A stretch of 64,000 nucleotides of DNA, taken from contig NZ_NFHL01000011.1 of the NCBI RefSeq assembly GCF_002161355.1, positions 35,522 to 99,521 of the forward strand. Reading direction: 5' to 3'. The first letter of the stretch is position 1; every line of letters starts with the position of its first letter. A program made the translations under genes and the position numbers. Origin of the DNA: Lachnoclostridium sp. An76. Its GTDB lineage: Bacteria > Bacillota > Clostridia > Lachnospirales > Lachnospiraceae. Positions 51,140-60,113 of this stretch are shown here, piece by piece. The notes under the pieces are model-generated. The model saw only the letters and a list, made by a program, of their open reading frames with translations. It was not told the origin of the DNA and made no database searches.

Positions 51140-53560
51140 ATGAATACTTCATTATCATGGATAAAGGCATATGTTCCGGACCTTGATGTGACTGCGCAGG
51201 AATATACAGACGCGATGACACTGTCCGGTACAAAGGTTGAGGGATATGAGAGGCTGGATGCGGATCTGGACAAGATCGTGATCGGACAGATCGACAAGAT
51301 CGAGAAGCATCCGGATGCGGACAAGCTGATCATCTGCCAGGTGAATATCGGGACAGAGACGATCCAGATCGTGACCGGCGCCCCGAATGTGAAAGAGGGG
51401 GACAAAGTCCCGGTCGTTCTGGACGGAGGACGCGTGGCCGGCGGACATGAGCCGGGCCAGAAGGTCGAAGGCGGCATTAAGATCAAAAAGGGCAAACTCC
51501 GCGGAGTGGAGAGCGCAGGCATGATGTGCTCCATCGAAGAGCTGGGCTCCAGCCGTGAGATGTACCCGGAAGCGCCGGAGTACGGCATCTATATTTTCCC
51601 GGAAGACGCGGTCGTGGGAGAGAGCGCGGTAAAGGCTCTGGGCCTGGACGATGCGATCTTTGAGTATGAGATCACATCCAACCGCGTGGACTGCTTCAGC
51701 GTGGTCGGCATTGCCAGAGAGGCGGCGGCTACATTCCGCAAGGAGTTCCATCCGCCGGTGGCGACCCCGACAGGGAACGATGAGGATGTCAATGACTACA
51801 TTAAGGTGTCAGTGGAAAATACAGACCTCTGCCCGCGCTACTGTGCGAGAGTGGTGAAAAATATCAAGATCGGTCCATCCCCGAAATGGATGCAGAGAAG
51901 GCTTGCGTCCGTGGGCATCCGCCCGATCAACAACCTGGTGGATATCACAAACTATGTGATGGAAGAGTACGGACAGCCGATGCATGCCTATGACCTGGAT
52001 ACCATTGCCGGCAGGCAGATCGTTGTAAAGACGGCGAAGAACGGAGACAGATTCACTACACTCGACGGCCAGGAGAGGACCATGGATGAGGATGTGCTGA
52101 TGATCTGCGACGGCGAGAAAGAGATCGGCATCGCGGGGATCATGGGCGGAGAGAACTCCATGATCACAGATGACGTAAAGACCATGCTGTTCGAGGCGGC
52201 ATGTTTTGACGGAGTGAACATCCGCAAGTCCAGCAAGAGGATCGGCCTGAGGACAGACGCCTCCGCAAAGTTTGAGAAAGGGCTTGACCCGAACAATGCG
52301 CAGGCAGCCATCGACCGCGCGTGCCAGCTCGTGGAAGAGATGGGCGCCGGAGAAGTGGTCGGCGGCATGGTGGATGTGTACGGGAAGAAGAAAGAGCCTG
52401 TCAGGGTGCCGTTCGACGCGGATAAGGTCAATGAGCTGCTGGGCACGGATATCTCTGAGGAGGAAATGCTCGGATACTTTAAGATGCTTGACCTGGAGTA
52501 TGACGCAGAGACAAAGGAAGTGATCGCGCCGACTTTCCGCCACGATCTGTTCCGTCTGGCGGACCTTGCGGAAGAGGTGGCGAGATTCTACGGATATGAC
52601 AATATCCCGACCACGCTTCCCGCAGGAGAATCCACTACAGGAAAGCTCTCCTTCAAACTCAGGATCGAGCAGGTGGCGAGAGATATCGCGGAGTTCTGTG
52701 GGTTCAGCCAGGGAATGACTTACTCCTTCGAGAGCCCGAAAGTATTTGACAAGCTGCTCATCCCGGCAGAATCCCCGCTTCGCAGCGTGGTGGAGATCAT
52801 GAACCCGCTGGGAGAGGATTACAGCATCATGAGGACCACATCCTTAAACGGGATGCTCACATCCCTTGCTACGAATTATAACCGGAGAAACAAAGATGTG
52901 CGCCTGTATGAGCTGGGGAATATCTATCTTCCGAAAGCGCTGCCGCTGACAGAACTGCCGGAGGAGAGGATGCAGTTTACACTCGGAATGTACGGCGACG
53001 GAGATTTCTTCACCATGAAAGGCGTGGTGGAAGAATTCTTCGAGAAGATCGGTATGAAAGACAGGGAGAAATATGACCCCAATGCAGGCAAGCCGTATCT
53101 CCATCCGGGACGCCAGGCAAATATCATCTACGACGGAAAAGTTGTCGGATATCTGGGCGAAGTTCACCCGGAAGTTGCTGACACTTACGGCATCGGAGAG
53201 CGCGCTTACATCGCGGTGATCGATATGCCGGAAATCCTGCCGTATGCGACATTTGACAGGAAATATACAGGCATCGCGAAATACCCGTCTGTTACAAGAG
53301 ATATCAGCATGGTTGTTCCAAAAGATATCCTTGTGGGACAGATCGAGGAAGTGATCGAGCGGAAAGGCGGCGCCCATCTGGAAAGCTTCCGCCTGTTCGA
53401 CCTGTACGAGGGAGCTCAGATCAAAGAAGGATATAAGTCCGTGGCTTACTCCATCGTATTCCGCGCGAAAGACAGAACGCTGGAAGAGGCGGATGTGGCT
53501 TCAGCGATGAAGAAGATCCTTGGCGGCCTGGAAGAGCTGGGGATTGAGCTGAGACAGTAA
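51140..53560 (+). CDS. pheT: phenylalanyl-tRNA synthetase beta subunit
   Basis: 806 residues, full length: N-terminal EMAP-like tRNA-binding domain (residues 40-150, HPDADKLIICQVNIG), B3/B4 editing domain (SNRVDCFSVVGIAREAA), B5 domain and C-terminal anticodon-binding domain (ending VASAMKKILGGLEELGIELR). Forms the heterotetramer with PheS. Gap to pheS 53 nt; same T-box operon. Confidence 0.97.
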   Translation: MNTSLSWIKAYVPDLDVTAQEYTDAMTLSGTKVEGYERLDADLDKIVIGQIDKIEKHPDADKLIICQVNIGTETIQIVTGAPNVKEGDKVPVVLDGGRVAGGHEPGQKVEGGIKIKKGKLRGVESAGMMCSIEELGSSREMYPEAPEYGIYIFPEDAVVGESAVKALGLDDAIFEYEITSNRVDCFSVVGIAREAAATFRKEFHPPVATPTGNDEDVNDYIKVSVENTDLCPRYCARVVKNIKIGPSPKWMQRRLASVGIRPINNLVDITNYVMEEYGQPMHAYDLDTIAGRQIVVKTAKNGDRFTTLDGQERTMDEDVLMICDGEKEIGIAGIMGGENSMITDDVKTMLFEAACFDGVNIRKSSKRIGLRTDASAKFEKGLDPNNAQAAIDRACQLVEEMGAGEVVGGMVDVYGKKKEPVRVPFDADKVNELLGTDISEEEMLGYFKMLDLEYDAETKEVIAPTFRHDLFRLADLAEEVARFYGYDNIPTTLPAGESTTGKLSFKLRIEQVARDIAEFCGFSQGMTYSFESPKVFDKLLIPAESPLRSVVEIMNPLGEDYSIMRTTSLNGMLTSLATNYNRRNKDVRLYELGNIYLPKALPLTELPEERMQFTLGMYGDGDFFTMKGVVEEFFEKIGMKDREKYDPNAGKPYLHPGRQANIIYDGKVVGYLGEVHPEVADTYGIGERAYIAVIDMPEILPYATFDRKYTGIAKYPSVTRDISMVVPKDILVGQIEEVIERKGGAHLESFRLFDLYEGAQIKEGYKSVAYSIVFRAKDRTLEEADVASAMKKILGGLEELGIELRQ

Positions 53561-53577
53561 AATGTGAAAAATGTGTG

Positions 53578-53617
53578 AACGGGGTCAGACCCCTTTTCAA
53601 AGGGGTCTGACCCCGTT
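53578..53617 (+). terminator. perfect 19-bp palindrome after pheT
   Basis: Arms of 19 nt (53578-53596 and 53599-53617), beginning AACGGGGTCAGACCCC, exact reverse complements with a 2-nt loop. Each arm is itself symmetric around GGGGTC and GACCCC. It may end the pheST transcript, though only GTTTGG follows. The GGGGTCAGACCCC core is a widespread type of repeated palindrome. Confidence 0.65.
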
Positions 53618-53650
53618 TGGCAGAATTGTCAGACAGAAAGGGTAATTTGT

Positions 53651-54676
53651 GTGAAAACAAGTGATTTTTATTATGATCTGCCGGAAGAACTGATCGCCCA
53701 GGATCCTCTTGAGGACCGTTCTTCTTCCAGGCTTCTTGTCCTGGACAAAAAGACGGGGGAGACGGAGCACCATGTATTCCGGGAGATCGTGGACTATCTG
53801 GATCCCGGGGACTGTCTTGTCATCAATGACACGAAGGTGATCCCGGCGCGCCTGATCGGGGCGAAGGAGGAGACCGGTGCTAAGATCGAAGTGCTTCTCT
53901 TAAAGCGGGGCGCGGACGATGTGTGGGAGACTCTGGTGAAACCGGGGCGCAAGGCAAAGCCGGGAACAAGGATCAGCTTTGGGGACGGACTCCTCACGGG
54001 CGAGGTCGTGGATATCGTGGATGAGGGGAACCGTCTGATCCGTTTTGAGTATGAGGGGATCTTCGAGGAGATCCTTGACCGGCTCGGGCAGATGCCTCTC
54101 CCGCCTTATATCACACACCAGTTGAAAGACAAGGACAGGTACAACACAGTGTACGCGGAGCATCCGGGATCCGCGGCGGCCCCCACGGCGGGGCTTCACT
54201 TTACGCCGGAGCTTCTGGAGAAGATCAAAAATAAAGGCGTGGATATCGCCCATGTGACGCTCCATGTAGGGCTGGGCACATTCCGCCCGGTCAAGGTGGA
54301 TGATGTGGAGAACCATCACATGCATTCGGAGTTTTATATGATCGATGAGACAGCGGCAGAGAAGATCAACCGCGCGAAAGAGAATGGGAAGCGCGTGATC
54401 TGCGTGGGCACGACGAGCTGCCGGACCATCGAATCCGCAGCTGACAAAAACGGAAGGCTTAAGGCGTGCAGCGGGTGGACGGATATCTTTATCTATCCGG
54501 GGTATCAGTTTAAGATCCTGGACGCCCTGATCACGAATTTCCACCTGCCGGAGTCTACCCTGGTCATGCTCGTGTCCGCGCTGGCAGGCAGGGAGCATGT
54601 GCTTGCGGCGTATGAGGAAGCAGTAAAAGAGAGATACCGGTTCTTCAGCTTCGGGGACGCGATGTTTATCAGATAG
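53651..54676 (+). CDS. queA: tRNA preQ1(34) S-adenosylmethionine ribosyltransferase-isomerase
   Basis: 341 residues. Converts preQ1-tRNA to epoxyqueuosine-tRNA with SAM. Opening [21 protein letters not shown] is a family hallmark, as are [27 protein letters not shown] and [12 protein letters not shown] start at 53651 with AAAGGG 8 nt ahead. Other queuosine genes are not in the window. Confidence 0.97.
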   Translation: MKTSDFYYDLPEELIAQDPLEDRSSSRLLVLDKKTGETEHHVFREIVDYLDPGDCLVINDTKVIPARLIGAKEETGAKIEVLLLKRGADDVWETLVKPGRKAKPGTRISFGDGLLTGEVVDIVDEGNRLIRFEYEGIFEEILDRLGQMPLPPYITHQLKDKDRYNTVYAEHPGSAAAPTAGLHFTPELLEKIKNKGVDIAHVTLHVGLGTFRPVKVDDVENHHMHSEFYMIDETAAEKINRAKENGKRVICVGTTSCRTIESAADKNGRLKACSGWTDIFIYPGYQFKILDALITNFHLPESTLVMLVSALAGREHVLAAYEEAVKERYRFFSFGDAMFIR

Positions 54677-54798
54677 CTTATCCGAGACGTGCTCATCCGT
54701 CCGGTATGACGCACTTTTCTGCAGGAGTCAGGATCACCTGTGAGGGTGTCATATTCTTCTGTGCCCGTGCATATGCTTTCTGCACGGGGGTGACTTTT

Positions 54799-55911
54799 TT
54801 GATCTATGTGGTAAAGAATGGCGATACACTGGAAGGGATCTCGCGGCAGACGGGTATCCCCGTGTGGAAGATCGTATATGATAACCAGCTTTCCGACAGA
54901 AATGTCCTTGTGCCGGGGCAGGCGCTCCTTCTCCTTGGGCAGGGAGAGACGGGAGAAGTTTCCGGGGGCCGGGCTGCGGGCGGGTATGCGTACCCGTTTA
55001 TAGAGCCTGAGATCCTCGGGCAGGCGTTCCCGCCGCTGAGGGAGCTGCTTGTATTTTCTTACGGCTTTACTTTTGAAGGAAATCTCATCCCGCCGCCGCA
55101 GGATGACCTGTGGATGGTGGAGACAGCCTGGAATAACGGAGCCGAGCCTTTCATGGTCCTGACTCCGTTTTCCGGCGGCGCGTTTAACAACCAGCTCGTA
55201 AAAGTGCTGGTGGGACATGAAGAGATCCAGGAAAACCTGATCAGGCAGATGCTGGCGGCAGTGCAGGACAGGGGATATGCGGGAGTGGACATTGATTTTG
55301 AATATGTCCTTCCCCAGGACCGGGCCGGATACGCGGGATTTGTGGGGAAAGTCCGGCGCGCGATGAATGAGCACGGATACCGTGTCTCTGTGGCTGTGGC
55401 GCCGAAGGTATCGGATTCCCAGAGGGGACTCCTCGTCGAGGGGATCGATTATGCCGCCCTGGGAGAAAATGCGGATACCGTGTTCCTGATGACCTATGAA
55501 TGGGGGTACACCTATGGCCCGCCCATGGCTGTCGCGCCGCTGGACAAAGTCCGGCAGGTCGTGGAATACGCGGTGGCCAGGATCCCGCCGGAAAAACTGG
55601 TCCTGGGCATCCCCAACTACGGGTATGACTGGGCGCTTCCCTATGAGAGAGGGATCACCCGGGCGAGAACGGTCGGAAATGTGGAGGCAGTGGAGATTGC
55701 GGCGCAGTATGGTGCTGTCATCGAATATGCCCCCATCGCGCAGAGCCCCTGGTATACTTACCGGCAGAATGGCATGGAGCATGTAGTATGGTTTGAGGAT
55801 GTGAGGAGTATTGAGGCAAAATGGGGGCTGGTAAAAGAGTTTCGCCTTTCCGGGGCATGGTACTGGAACCTGATGCGCCCGTTCCGGGCTAACTGGCTGC
55901 TGCTTTCGTAA
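54799..55911 (+). CDS. LysM–GH18 enzyme, SleL/YaaH-like
   Basis: 370 residues from a probable TTG start (GGGGG 8 nt ahead); GTG 54790 is possible too. One N-terminal LysM domain (IYVVKNGDTLEGISRQTGIP) binds peptidoglycan; a GH18 domain follows with the catalytic pattern GVDIDFEYV and MTYEWGYTYGPP. Relatives are cortical-fragment lytic enzymes of spores (SleL/YaaH) and act as N-acetylglucosaminidases. No classical signal peptide is visible at the chosen start, as in spore-associated forms. Suggests a spore-forming lineage, but only weakly. Confidence 0.88.
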   Translation: MIYVVKNGDTLEGISRQTGIPVWKIVYDNQLSDRNVLVPGQALLLLGQGETGEVSGGRAAGGYAYPFIEPEILGQAFPPLRELLVFSYGFTFEGNLIPPPQDDLWMVETAWNNGAEPFMVLTPFSGGAFNNQLVKVLVGHEEIQENLIRQMLAAVQDRGYAGVDIDFEYVLPQDRAGYAGFVGKVRRAMNEHGYRVSVAVAPKVSDSQRGLLVEGIDYAALGENADTVFLMTYEWGYTYGPPMAVAPLDKVRQVVEYAVARIPPEKLVLGIPNYGYDWALPYERGITRARTVGNVEAVEIAAQYGAVIEYAPIAQSPWYTYRQNGMEHVVWFEDVRSIEAKWGLVKEFRLSGAWYWNLMRPFRANWLLLS

Positions 55912-56080
55912 ATTTGCCCGCACAGGAGCACTTTTATAAAATCATAAGACTTTATTTACAGAGCGGAAACATTTCCGTGATATACTGAATGATCAGCGGG
56001 ATAACTGCCGGGGGACGGAGAGAGCATCAGCTCCGGGATCCGGTATCCGGCCGGAAGACGAAAGACAGCGGGGCGTTAAG

Positions 56081-56806
56081 ATGAATTCGTACAGTGGGAA
56101 CAAAAGAAAAAAGCAGAGGCAGAGGCCGGCGCAGACGAAAAAGAAAAGCAGGCGGAAGAACAGGAGTAAGAGCCCTCAGCGGAGAAAAATGTACGCGGCA
56201 GCAGGCATCATGCTCCTTGTGATCCTGACCGCAGCGGCTGGCATATATTCCTGTGTATCGCGAAATGGCCGCTATGTGGATGTGGATGCCTCTGAGCCTG
56301 ATCTGGACGTACAGCTTTTGGATGTGAATCCGTATTCCAGGCCGGGGATCCAGAGCGACGGCATTAACGGGATCGTTATCCACTACACGGCGAATCCGGG
56401 AAGTACAGCCCAGGAGAACAGAGATTATTTTAACGGGCTTCAGTATTCGCAGGAGACGGAGGCGAGCAGCAATTTTATCGTAGGACTGGAAGGCGAGATC
56501 ATCCAGTGCGTCCCGACATGGGAGGTGGCGTATGCTTCTAATGAGAGAAACTCGGATACTGTGTCTATCGAGGTGTGCCACCCGGATGAAACCGGGAAAT
56601 TTACGGATGAGACTTACCGGTCTCTTGTACAGCTGACAGCATGGCTCTGTGTGAAATTTGACCTGACCACGGATGACGTGATCCGCCATTATGATGTTAC
56701 AGGGAAGATCTGTCCGAAATATTTTGTGGAGCATGAGGACGCGTGGGAGGCTTTTAAAGAAAACGTAGGGGATGCGGTCGGAAAATCGCGCAGAGAACAG
56801 GGATAA
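56081..56806 (+). CDS. N-acetylmuramoyl-L-alanine amidase, membrane-anchored
   Basis: 241 residues. The first 36 residues are strongly basic (Lys/Arg/Gln-rich), then one membrane helix (about 38-56, AAAGIMLLVILTAAAGIY), so type II topology with the enzyme outside. Amidase_2 domain: zinc ligand His in GIVIHYTANPG, SSNFIVG, and the second His and Cys in VIRHYDVTGKICPKYF. Cleaves the peptide from the glycan strand. A weak promoter-like TATACT lies at 55981-55986. Confidence 0.92.
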   Translation: MNSYSGNKRKKQRQRPAQTKKKSRRKNRSKSPQRRKMYAAAGIMLLVILTAAAGIYSCVSRNGRYVDVDASEPDLDVQLLDVNPYSRPGIQSDGINGIVIHYTANPGSTAQENRDYFNGLQYSQETEASSNFIVGLEGEIIQCVPTWEVAYASNERNSDTVSIEVCHPDETGKFTDETYRSLVQLTAWLCVKFDLTTDDVIRHYDVTGKICPKYFVEHEDAWEAFKENVGDAVGKSRREQG

Positions 56807-56819
56807 TCTGCCGTTCTCC

Positions 56820-56848
56820 TTGCTATCAGGATGGAAAATTGTTATAAT
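56820..56848 (+). promoter_or_regulatory. promoter of the aroK fusion–yqeG operon
   Basis: TTGCTA (56820-56825), 17-nt spacer, perfect TATAAT (56843-56848). Confidence 0.65.
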
Positions 56849-56922
56849 GTGACCGCTAAGCCCGTATCTGCGCGGAAATCAGATACCTGTGCTGAGAGGG
56901 AAACCGGTTTTGGAGGAGAGAA

Positions 56923-57708
56923 ATGAACGATTTGGAAATGTACCGCGAGCAGCTCGCGCTGTGTGATGATAAGATCATTGACGCGCTCGTGGAGAGGAAC
57001 GCCATCATCGAGAAGATCATGGCATATAAAGAAAAGTACGGGATGCCGATCCTGCAGCCTGCGCAGGAGGCGAAGCAGCAGAGGCGGCTGGATGAAAAAC
57101 TGAAGGATAATAAGTATCAGGAAGAGATCCAGGATGTGTTTAAGCGGATCTTAAGGAACAGCAAACGGATCCAGGCGAGGAAGCTTTTTTCTTATAATAT
57201 CGTGCTGATCGGTTTTATGGGATCCGGGAAGTCCACGGTGTCAGATTATCTGAGCACCATGTTTGACATGCGTCTGGTAGAGATGGACCAGGAGATCTCC
57301 GAGAGAGAGGAGATGAGTATCCCGGATATTTTTGCTACATACGGAGAAGAATATTTCAGGAATCTTGAGACAAGCCTGTTAAAAGAGCTCCAGACCGGGA
57401 ACAACTGTATCATTTCCTGCGGGGGCGGGGTGGCCCTCAGGGAAGAAAATGTCAGGGAAATGAAGAAAAACGGAAGGGTGGTCCTGCTGACTGCGAGCCC
57501 GGAGACGATCTATGAGAGAGTCAAAGACAGCAACGACAGGCCGCTCCTCAATGGAAACAATAATGTGGAATATATTGCGGAACTGATGGAAAAACGCAGG
57601 GAGAAATATGAGGCTGCCGCGGACATCGTTATACAGACAGACGGGAAGACGGTCTTACAGATCTCCGAGGAACTGCTTACAAAACTTGCGGAGTTGGATA
57701 AGAAATAA
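56923..57708 (+). CDS. aroK: chorismate mutase–shikimate kinase fusion
   Basis: 261 residues. Residues 1-85 look like an AroQ-type chorismate mutase (MYREQLALCDDKIIDALVERN, then helices ending near LRNSKRIQ). Residues 92-261 are shikimate kinase: P-loop GFMGSGKSTVSDYL, substrate Asp in VEMDQEI, SCGGGVALRE, and lid RPLL. One polypeptide thus carries two steps of aromatic synthesis, steps that are not adjacent in the pathway. Its stop overlaps the yqeG start by 1 nt. Confidence 0.88.
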   Translation: MNDLEMYREQLALCDDKIIDALVERNAIIEKIMAYKEKYGMPILQPAQEAKQQRRLDEKLKDNKYQEEIQDVFKRILRNSKRIQARKLFSYNIVLIGFMGSGKSTVSDYLSTMFDMRLVEMDQEISEREEMSIPDIFATYGEEYFRNLETSLLKELQTGNNCIISCGGGVALREENVREMKKNGRVVLLTASPETIYERVKDSNDRPLLNGNNNVEYIAELMEKRREKYEAAADIVIQTDGKTVLQISEELLTKLAELDKK

Positions 57709-58217
57709 TGTTTGAAAAATTTTTTCCGGATGAGTATGTGGCTTCCACATATGTCATCCCATTTGAAAAACTGTATGAAGAAGGTTACAGAGGGGTCATA
57801 TTTGACATTGACAATACACTGGTGCCCCATGGAGCGCCCGCGGATGACAGGGCGGTGAAACTGTTTCAAAGGCTTTCGGATATTGGCTTTGCATCCTGTC
57901 TTATCTCGAATAACCAGGAGGCAAGAGTGAAAATGTTTAATAAAGATATCGGGACACATTATATCTATAATGCCCACAAGCCTTCCACGAAAAATTATAT
58001 CCGTGCGATGGAGATCATGGGTACGGACAGGACAAATACTCTTTTTGTAGGGGACCAGCTCTTTACTGACGTATGGGGGGCAAAAAGGGCGGGGATACAC
58101 AATATCCTCGTAAAGCCCATCCATCCGAAAGAGGAGATCCAGATCGTCCTGAAAAGGCGCCTGGAGAAGATTGTCCTCTATTTCTATAAAAAAAGATTGA
58201 AAAATAGCAGAAATTAG
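57708..58217 (+). CDS. YqeG family HAD IIIA-type phosphatase
   Basis: 169 residues. HAD motif I FDIDNTLVPHG (nucleophile Asp), motif II SNNQEARV, motif III Lys in AHKPSTKNY and motif IV GDQLFTDVWGAK. Relative of B. subtilis YqeG; substrate not known with confidence. Overlaps the aroK fusion by 1 nt (TAATG), and efp lies 56 nt downstream. Confidence 0.92.
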   Translation: MFEKFFPDEYVASTYVIPFEKLYEEGYRGVIFDIDNTLVPHGAPADDRAVKLFQRLSDIGFASCLISNNQEARVKMFNKDIGTHYIYNAHKPSTKNYIRAMEIMGTDRTNTLFVGDQLFTDVWGAKRAGIHNILVKPIHPKEEIQIVLKRRLEKIVLYFYKKRLKNSRN

Positions 58218-58273
58218 TATAAAATCTTAAGATAGAGCGTCTGCTCAGATGCACGATTGAAGGAGGAAGACAA

Positions 58274-58831
58274 ATGGTCGCAGCAGGAGATTTTAAGAAC
58301 GGCATTACCGTAGAGATTGACGGAAATATTTATCAGATTTTGGAATTCCAGCATGTAAAACCGGGAAAAGGTGCAGCTTTCGTAAGGACTAAATTAAAAA
58401 ACATCATCAGTGGCGGTGTGGTTGAGAAGACATTCCGCCCGACTGAGAAATTTGAGAACGCGCATATCGACAGGAAAGAGATGCAGTATCTCTATCAGGA
58501 CGGCGATCTTTACAATTTCATGGACGTAGAGACATACGACCAGATCGCATTAAATTCAGATGTGGTAGGAGATGCGCTGAAATTTGTGAAAGAGAACGAG
58601 ACAGTGAAGATCTGCTCCCACAAGGGAAATGTATTCTCTGTTGAGCCGCCGCTGTTCGTTGAACTGGCGATCACGGAGACAGAGCCGGGATTCAAGGGAG
58701 ATACAGCTCAGGGAGCTACAAAGCCGGCAACTGTCGAGACAGGGGCAACGGTTATGGTGCCGCTGTTCTGCGAGACAGGCGATGTGCTGAAGATCGATAC
58801 GCGTACAGGAGAGTACCTGTCCAGAGTATAA
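58274..58831 (+). CDS. efp: elongation factor P
   Basis: 185 residues, three beta-domains. Relieves ribosome stalling at polyproline. The tip loop of domain I reads KPGKGAAFV, with Lys at the position modified in other bacteria. Strong ribosome site AGGAGG. A terminator follows at 58883-58919. Confidence 0.97.
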   Translation: MVAAGDFKNGITVEIDGNIYQILEFQHVKPGKGAAFVRTKLKNIISGGVVEKTFRPTEKFENAHIDRKEMQYLYQDGDLYNFMDVETYDQIALNSDVVGDALKFVKENETVKICSHKGNVFSVEPPLFVELAITETEPGFKGDTAQGATKPATVETGATVMVPLFCETGDVLKIDTRTGEYLSRV

Positions 58832-58882
58832 TGATCTGATGCGGGCAAAAAAGCCTGAAAAAAGTATACAAAAATTTGCAAT

Positions 58883-58919
58883 AAAAGGATGTGCTGTTTT
58901 GTGCGGTACATCCTTTTTT
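58883..58919 (+). terminator. rho-independent terminator after efp
   Basis: AAAAGGATGT (58883-58892) pairs with ACATCCTTTT (58908-58917), loop of 15 nt, followed by further T. Confidence 0.85.
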
Positions 58920-59144
58920 CAGTATGCAAGTAAAAATGAGAGGAAAAACTGTAAGAAATTGCAGAGGGATATTTCGTGAATTCTGCCTCATTGTTTTTTG
59001 CCGTAAGCTCGTCTATAATCAGACTCACATAATATAGTTCAGATCAAATTGTTAGTATCCAGATCAATGCATCTAATCAAAAGGTATATTTCATACCGAA
59101 TCTCTCATTTAATCTGTGATGGTTCCCGTTAAGGAAGGAGAAGA
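58920..59144 (+). promoter_or_regulatory. upstream region and promoter of the DUF5688–adhesin operon
   Basis: A+T-rich. Promoter TTGTTT (58991-58996), 17-nt spacer, TATAAT (59014-59019). The leader of about 120 nt ends in a strong ribosome site, AAGGAAGGAGAAG. No riboswitch motif seen. Confidence 0.65.
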
Positions 59145-60113
59145 ATGGATTACAGGGAATTTACAGGAGCAGTAGAGGATCAGATGAACCGCAGGCTGAA
59201 AGGAGGTGTGCAGGCGAGCCTTTATACGGCAGTAAAAAATAATGGAAAAGAACGTACCGGAGTTTTGATCGAGTCTCCGGGGATCAATATTTCTCCTACG
59301 ATCTACCTGGAAGAATATTTTGAAGATTACCAGAAGGGAAAATGTCTCGGGATGATCGTGGATGAGATCCTGGGCTTTTACGACAGCATAAAAAGGGAAG
59401 GTCCATGGGACTGTGAAATGCTGAAAAACTATGATGGAGTGAAAGACAGGATCGTCTTCAAACTGGTAAATACACTGAAAAACCGGAAGTTTCTGAGTAC
59501 GGTCCCCCACCGCTCTTATCTCGATCTTTCAGTCGTGTTTTATGTGCTGCTCGAGGTGACGGCGGATGGCACGGCGGCTATGACAGTTTCTGAAAGCCAT
59601 ATGGAACAGTGGAAGGTCACCACGGATATCCTCTGGTCAGACGCGCTGAGAAATGTGAAGAGGCTTCTCCCGGCAGAATTTGTCACAATGAACCATGCGC
59701 TGAAGGAAATGCTGAGGGGAAGGGAAGAAAGCGAGGTCAGCGGGAATGACAGTGAAAATGACAGCGGAAACCTGCTTCTCGGGAAAGGCACGGAAAGGGA
59801 CGGTATGTATATCCTTTCGAACAGCCTCCGGAGTTACGGGGCGGCATGCATTGCCTATCCGCATATCCTGGAGATGATCGGGGAGATCCTGCGGCGGGAT
59901 TATTATGTCCTCCCGAGCAGTGTCCATGAAGTGATCATCGTCCCCTGGTCTCCCGGGCTGGATATCCGGGAACTGGACGAGATGGTCAGGGAGATCAATG
60001 TGACTCAGGTCGCTGAAGAGGAAGTGCTGAGCAGCCATGCCTACCTGTACCGGAGAAGTACGGGCACGCTATGCGGCGGAAATGCACGGCAGAATGGGAG
60101 GGCGGCAGGATGA
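59145..60113 (+). CDS. DUF5688 family protein
   Basis: 322 residues, soluble; the opening DYREFTGAVEDQMNRRL and the late stretch HEVIIVPWSPGLDIRELDEMV are typical of DUF5688, a Clostridia family of unknown function. No signal peptide or membrane segment. It overlaps the adhesin gene by 4 nt (ATGA), so the two are translationally coupled. Confidence 0.85.
   Translation: MDYREFTGAVEDQMNRRLKGGVQASLYTAVKNNGKERTGVLIESPGINISPTIYLEEYFEDYQKGKCLGMIVDEILGFYDSIKREGPWDCEMLKNYDGVKDRIVFKLVNTLKNRKFLSTVPHRSYLDLSVVFYVLLEVTADGTAAMTVSESHMEQWKVTTDILWSDALRNVKRLLPAEFVTMNHALKEMLRGREESEVSGNDSENDSGNLLLGKGTERDGMYILSNSLRSYGAACIAYPHILEMIGEILRRDYYVLPSSVHEVIIVPWSPGLDIRELDEMVREINVTQVAEEEVLSSHAYLYRRSTGTLCGGNARQNGRAAG

Noticed and set aside
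54505..55923. A 472-codon open frame on the - strand opposite queA and the GH18 gene
   Set aside because: No recognisable domain and fully antisense to well-supported genes.
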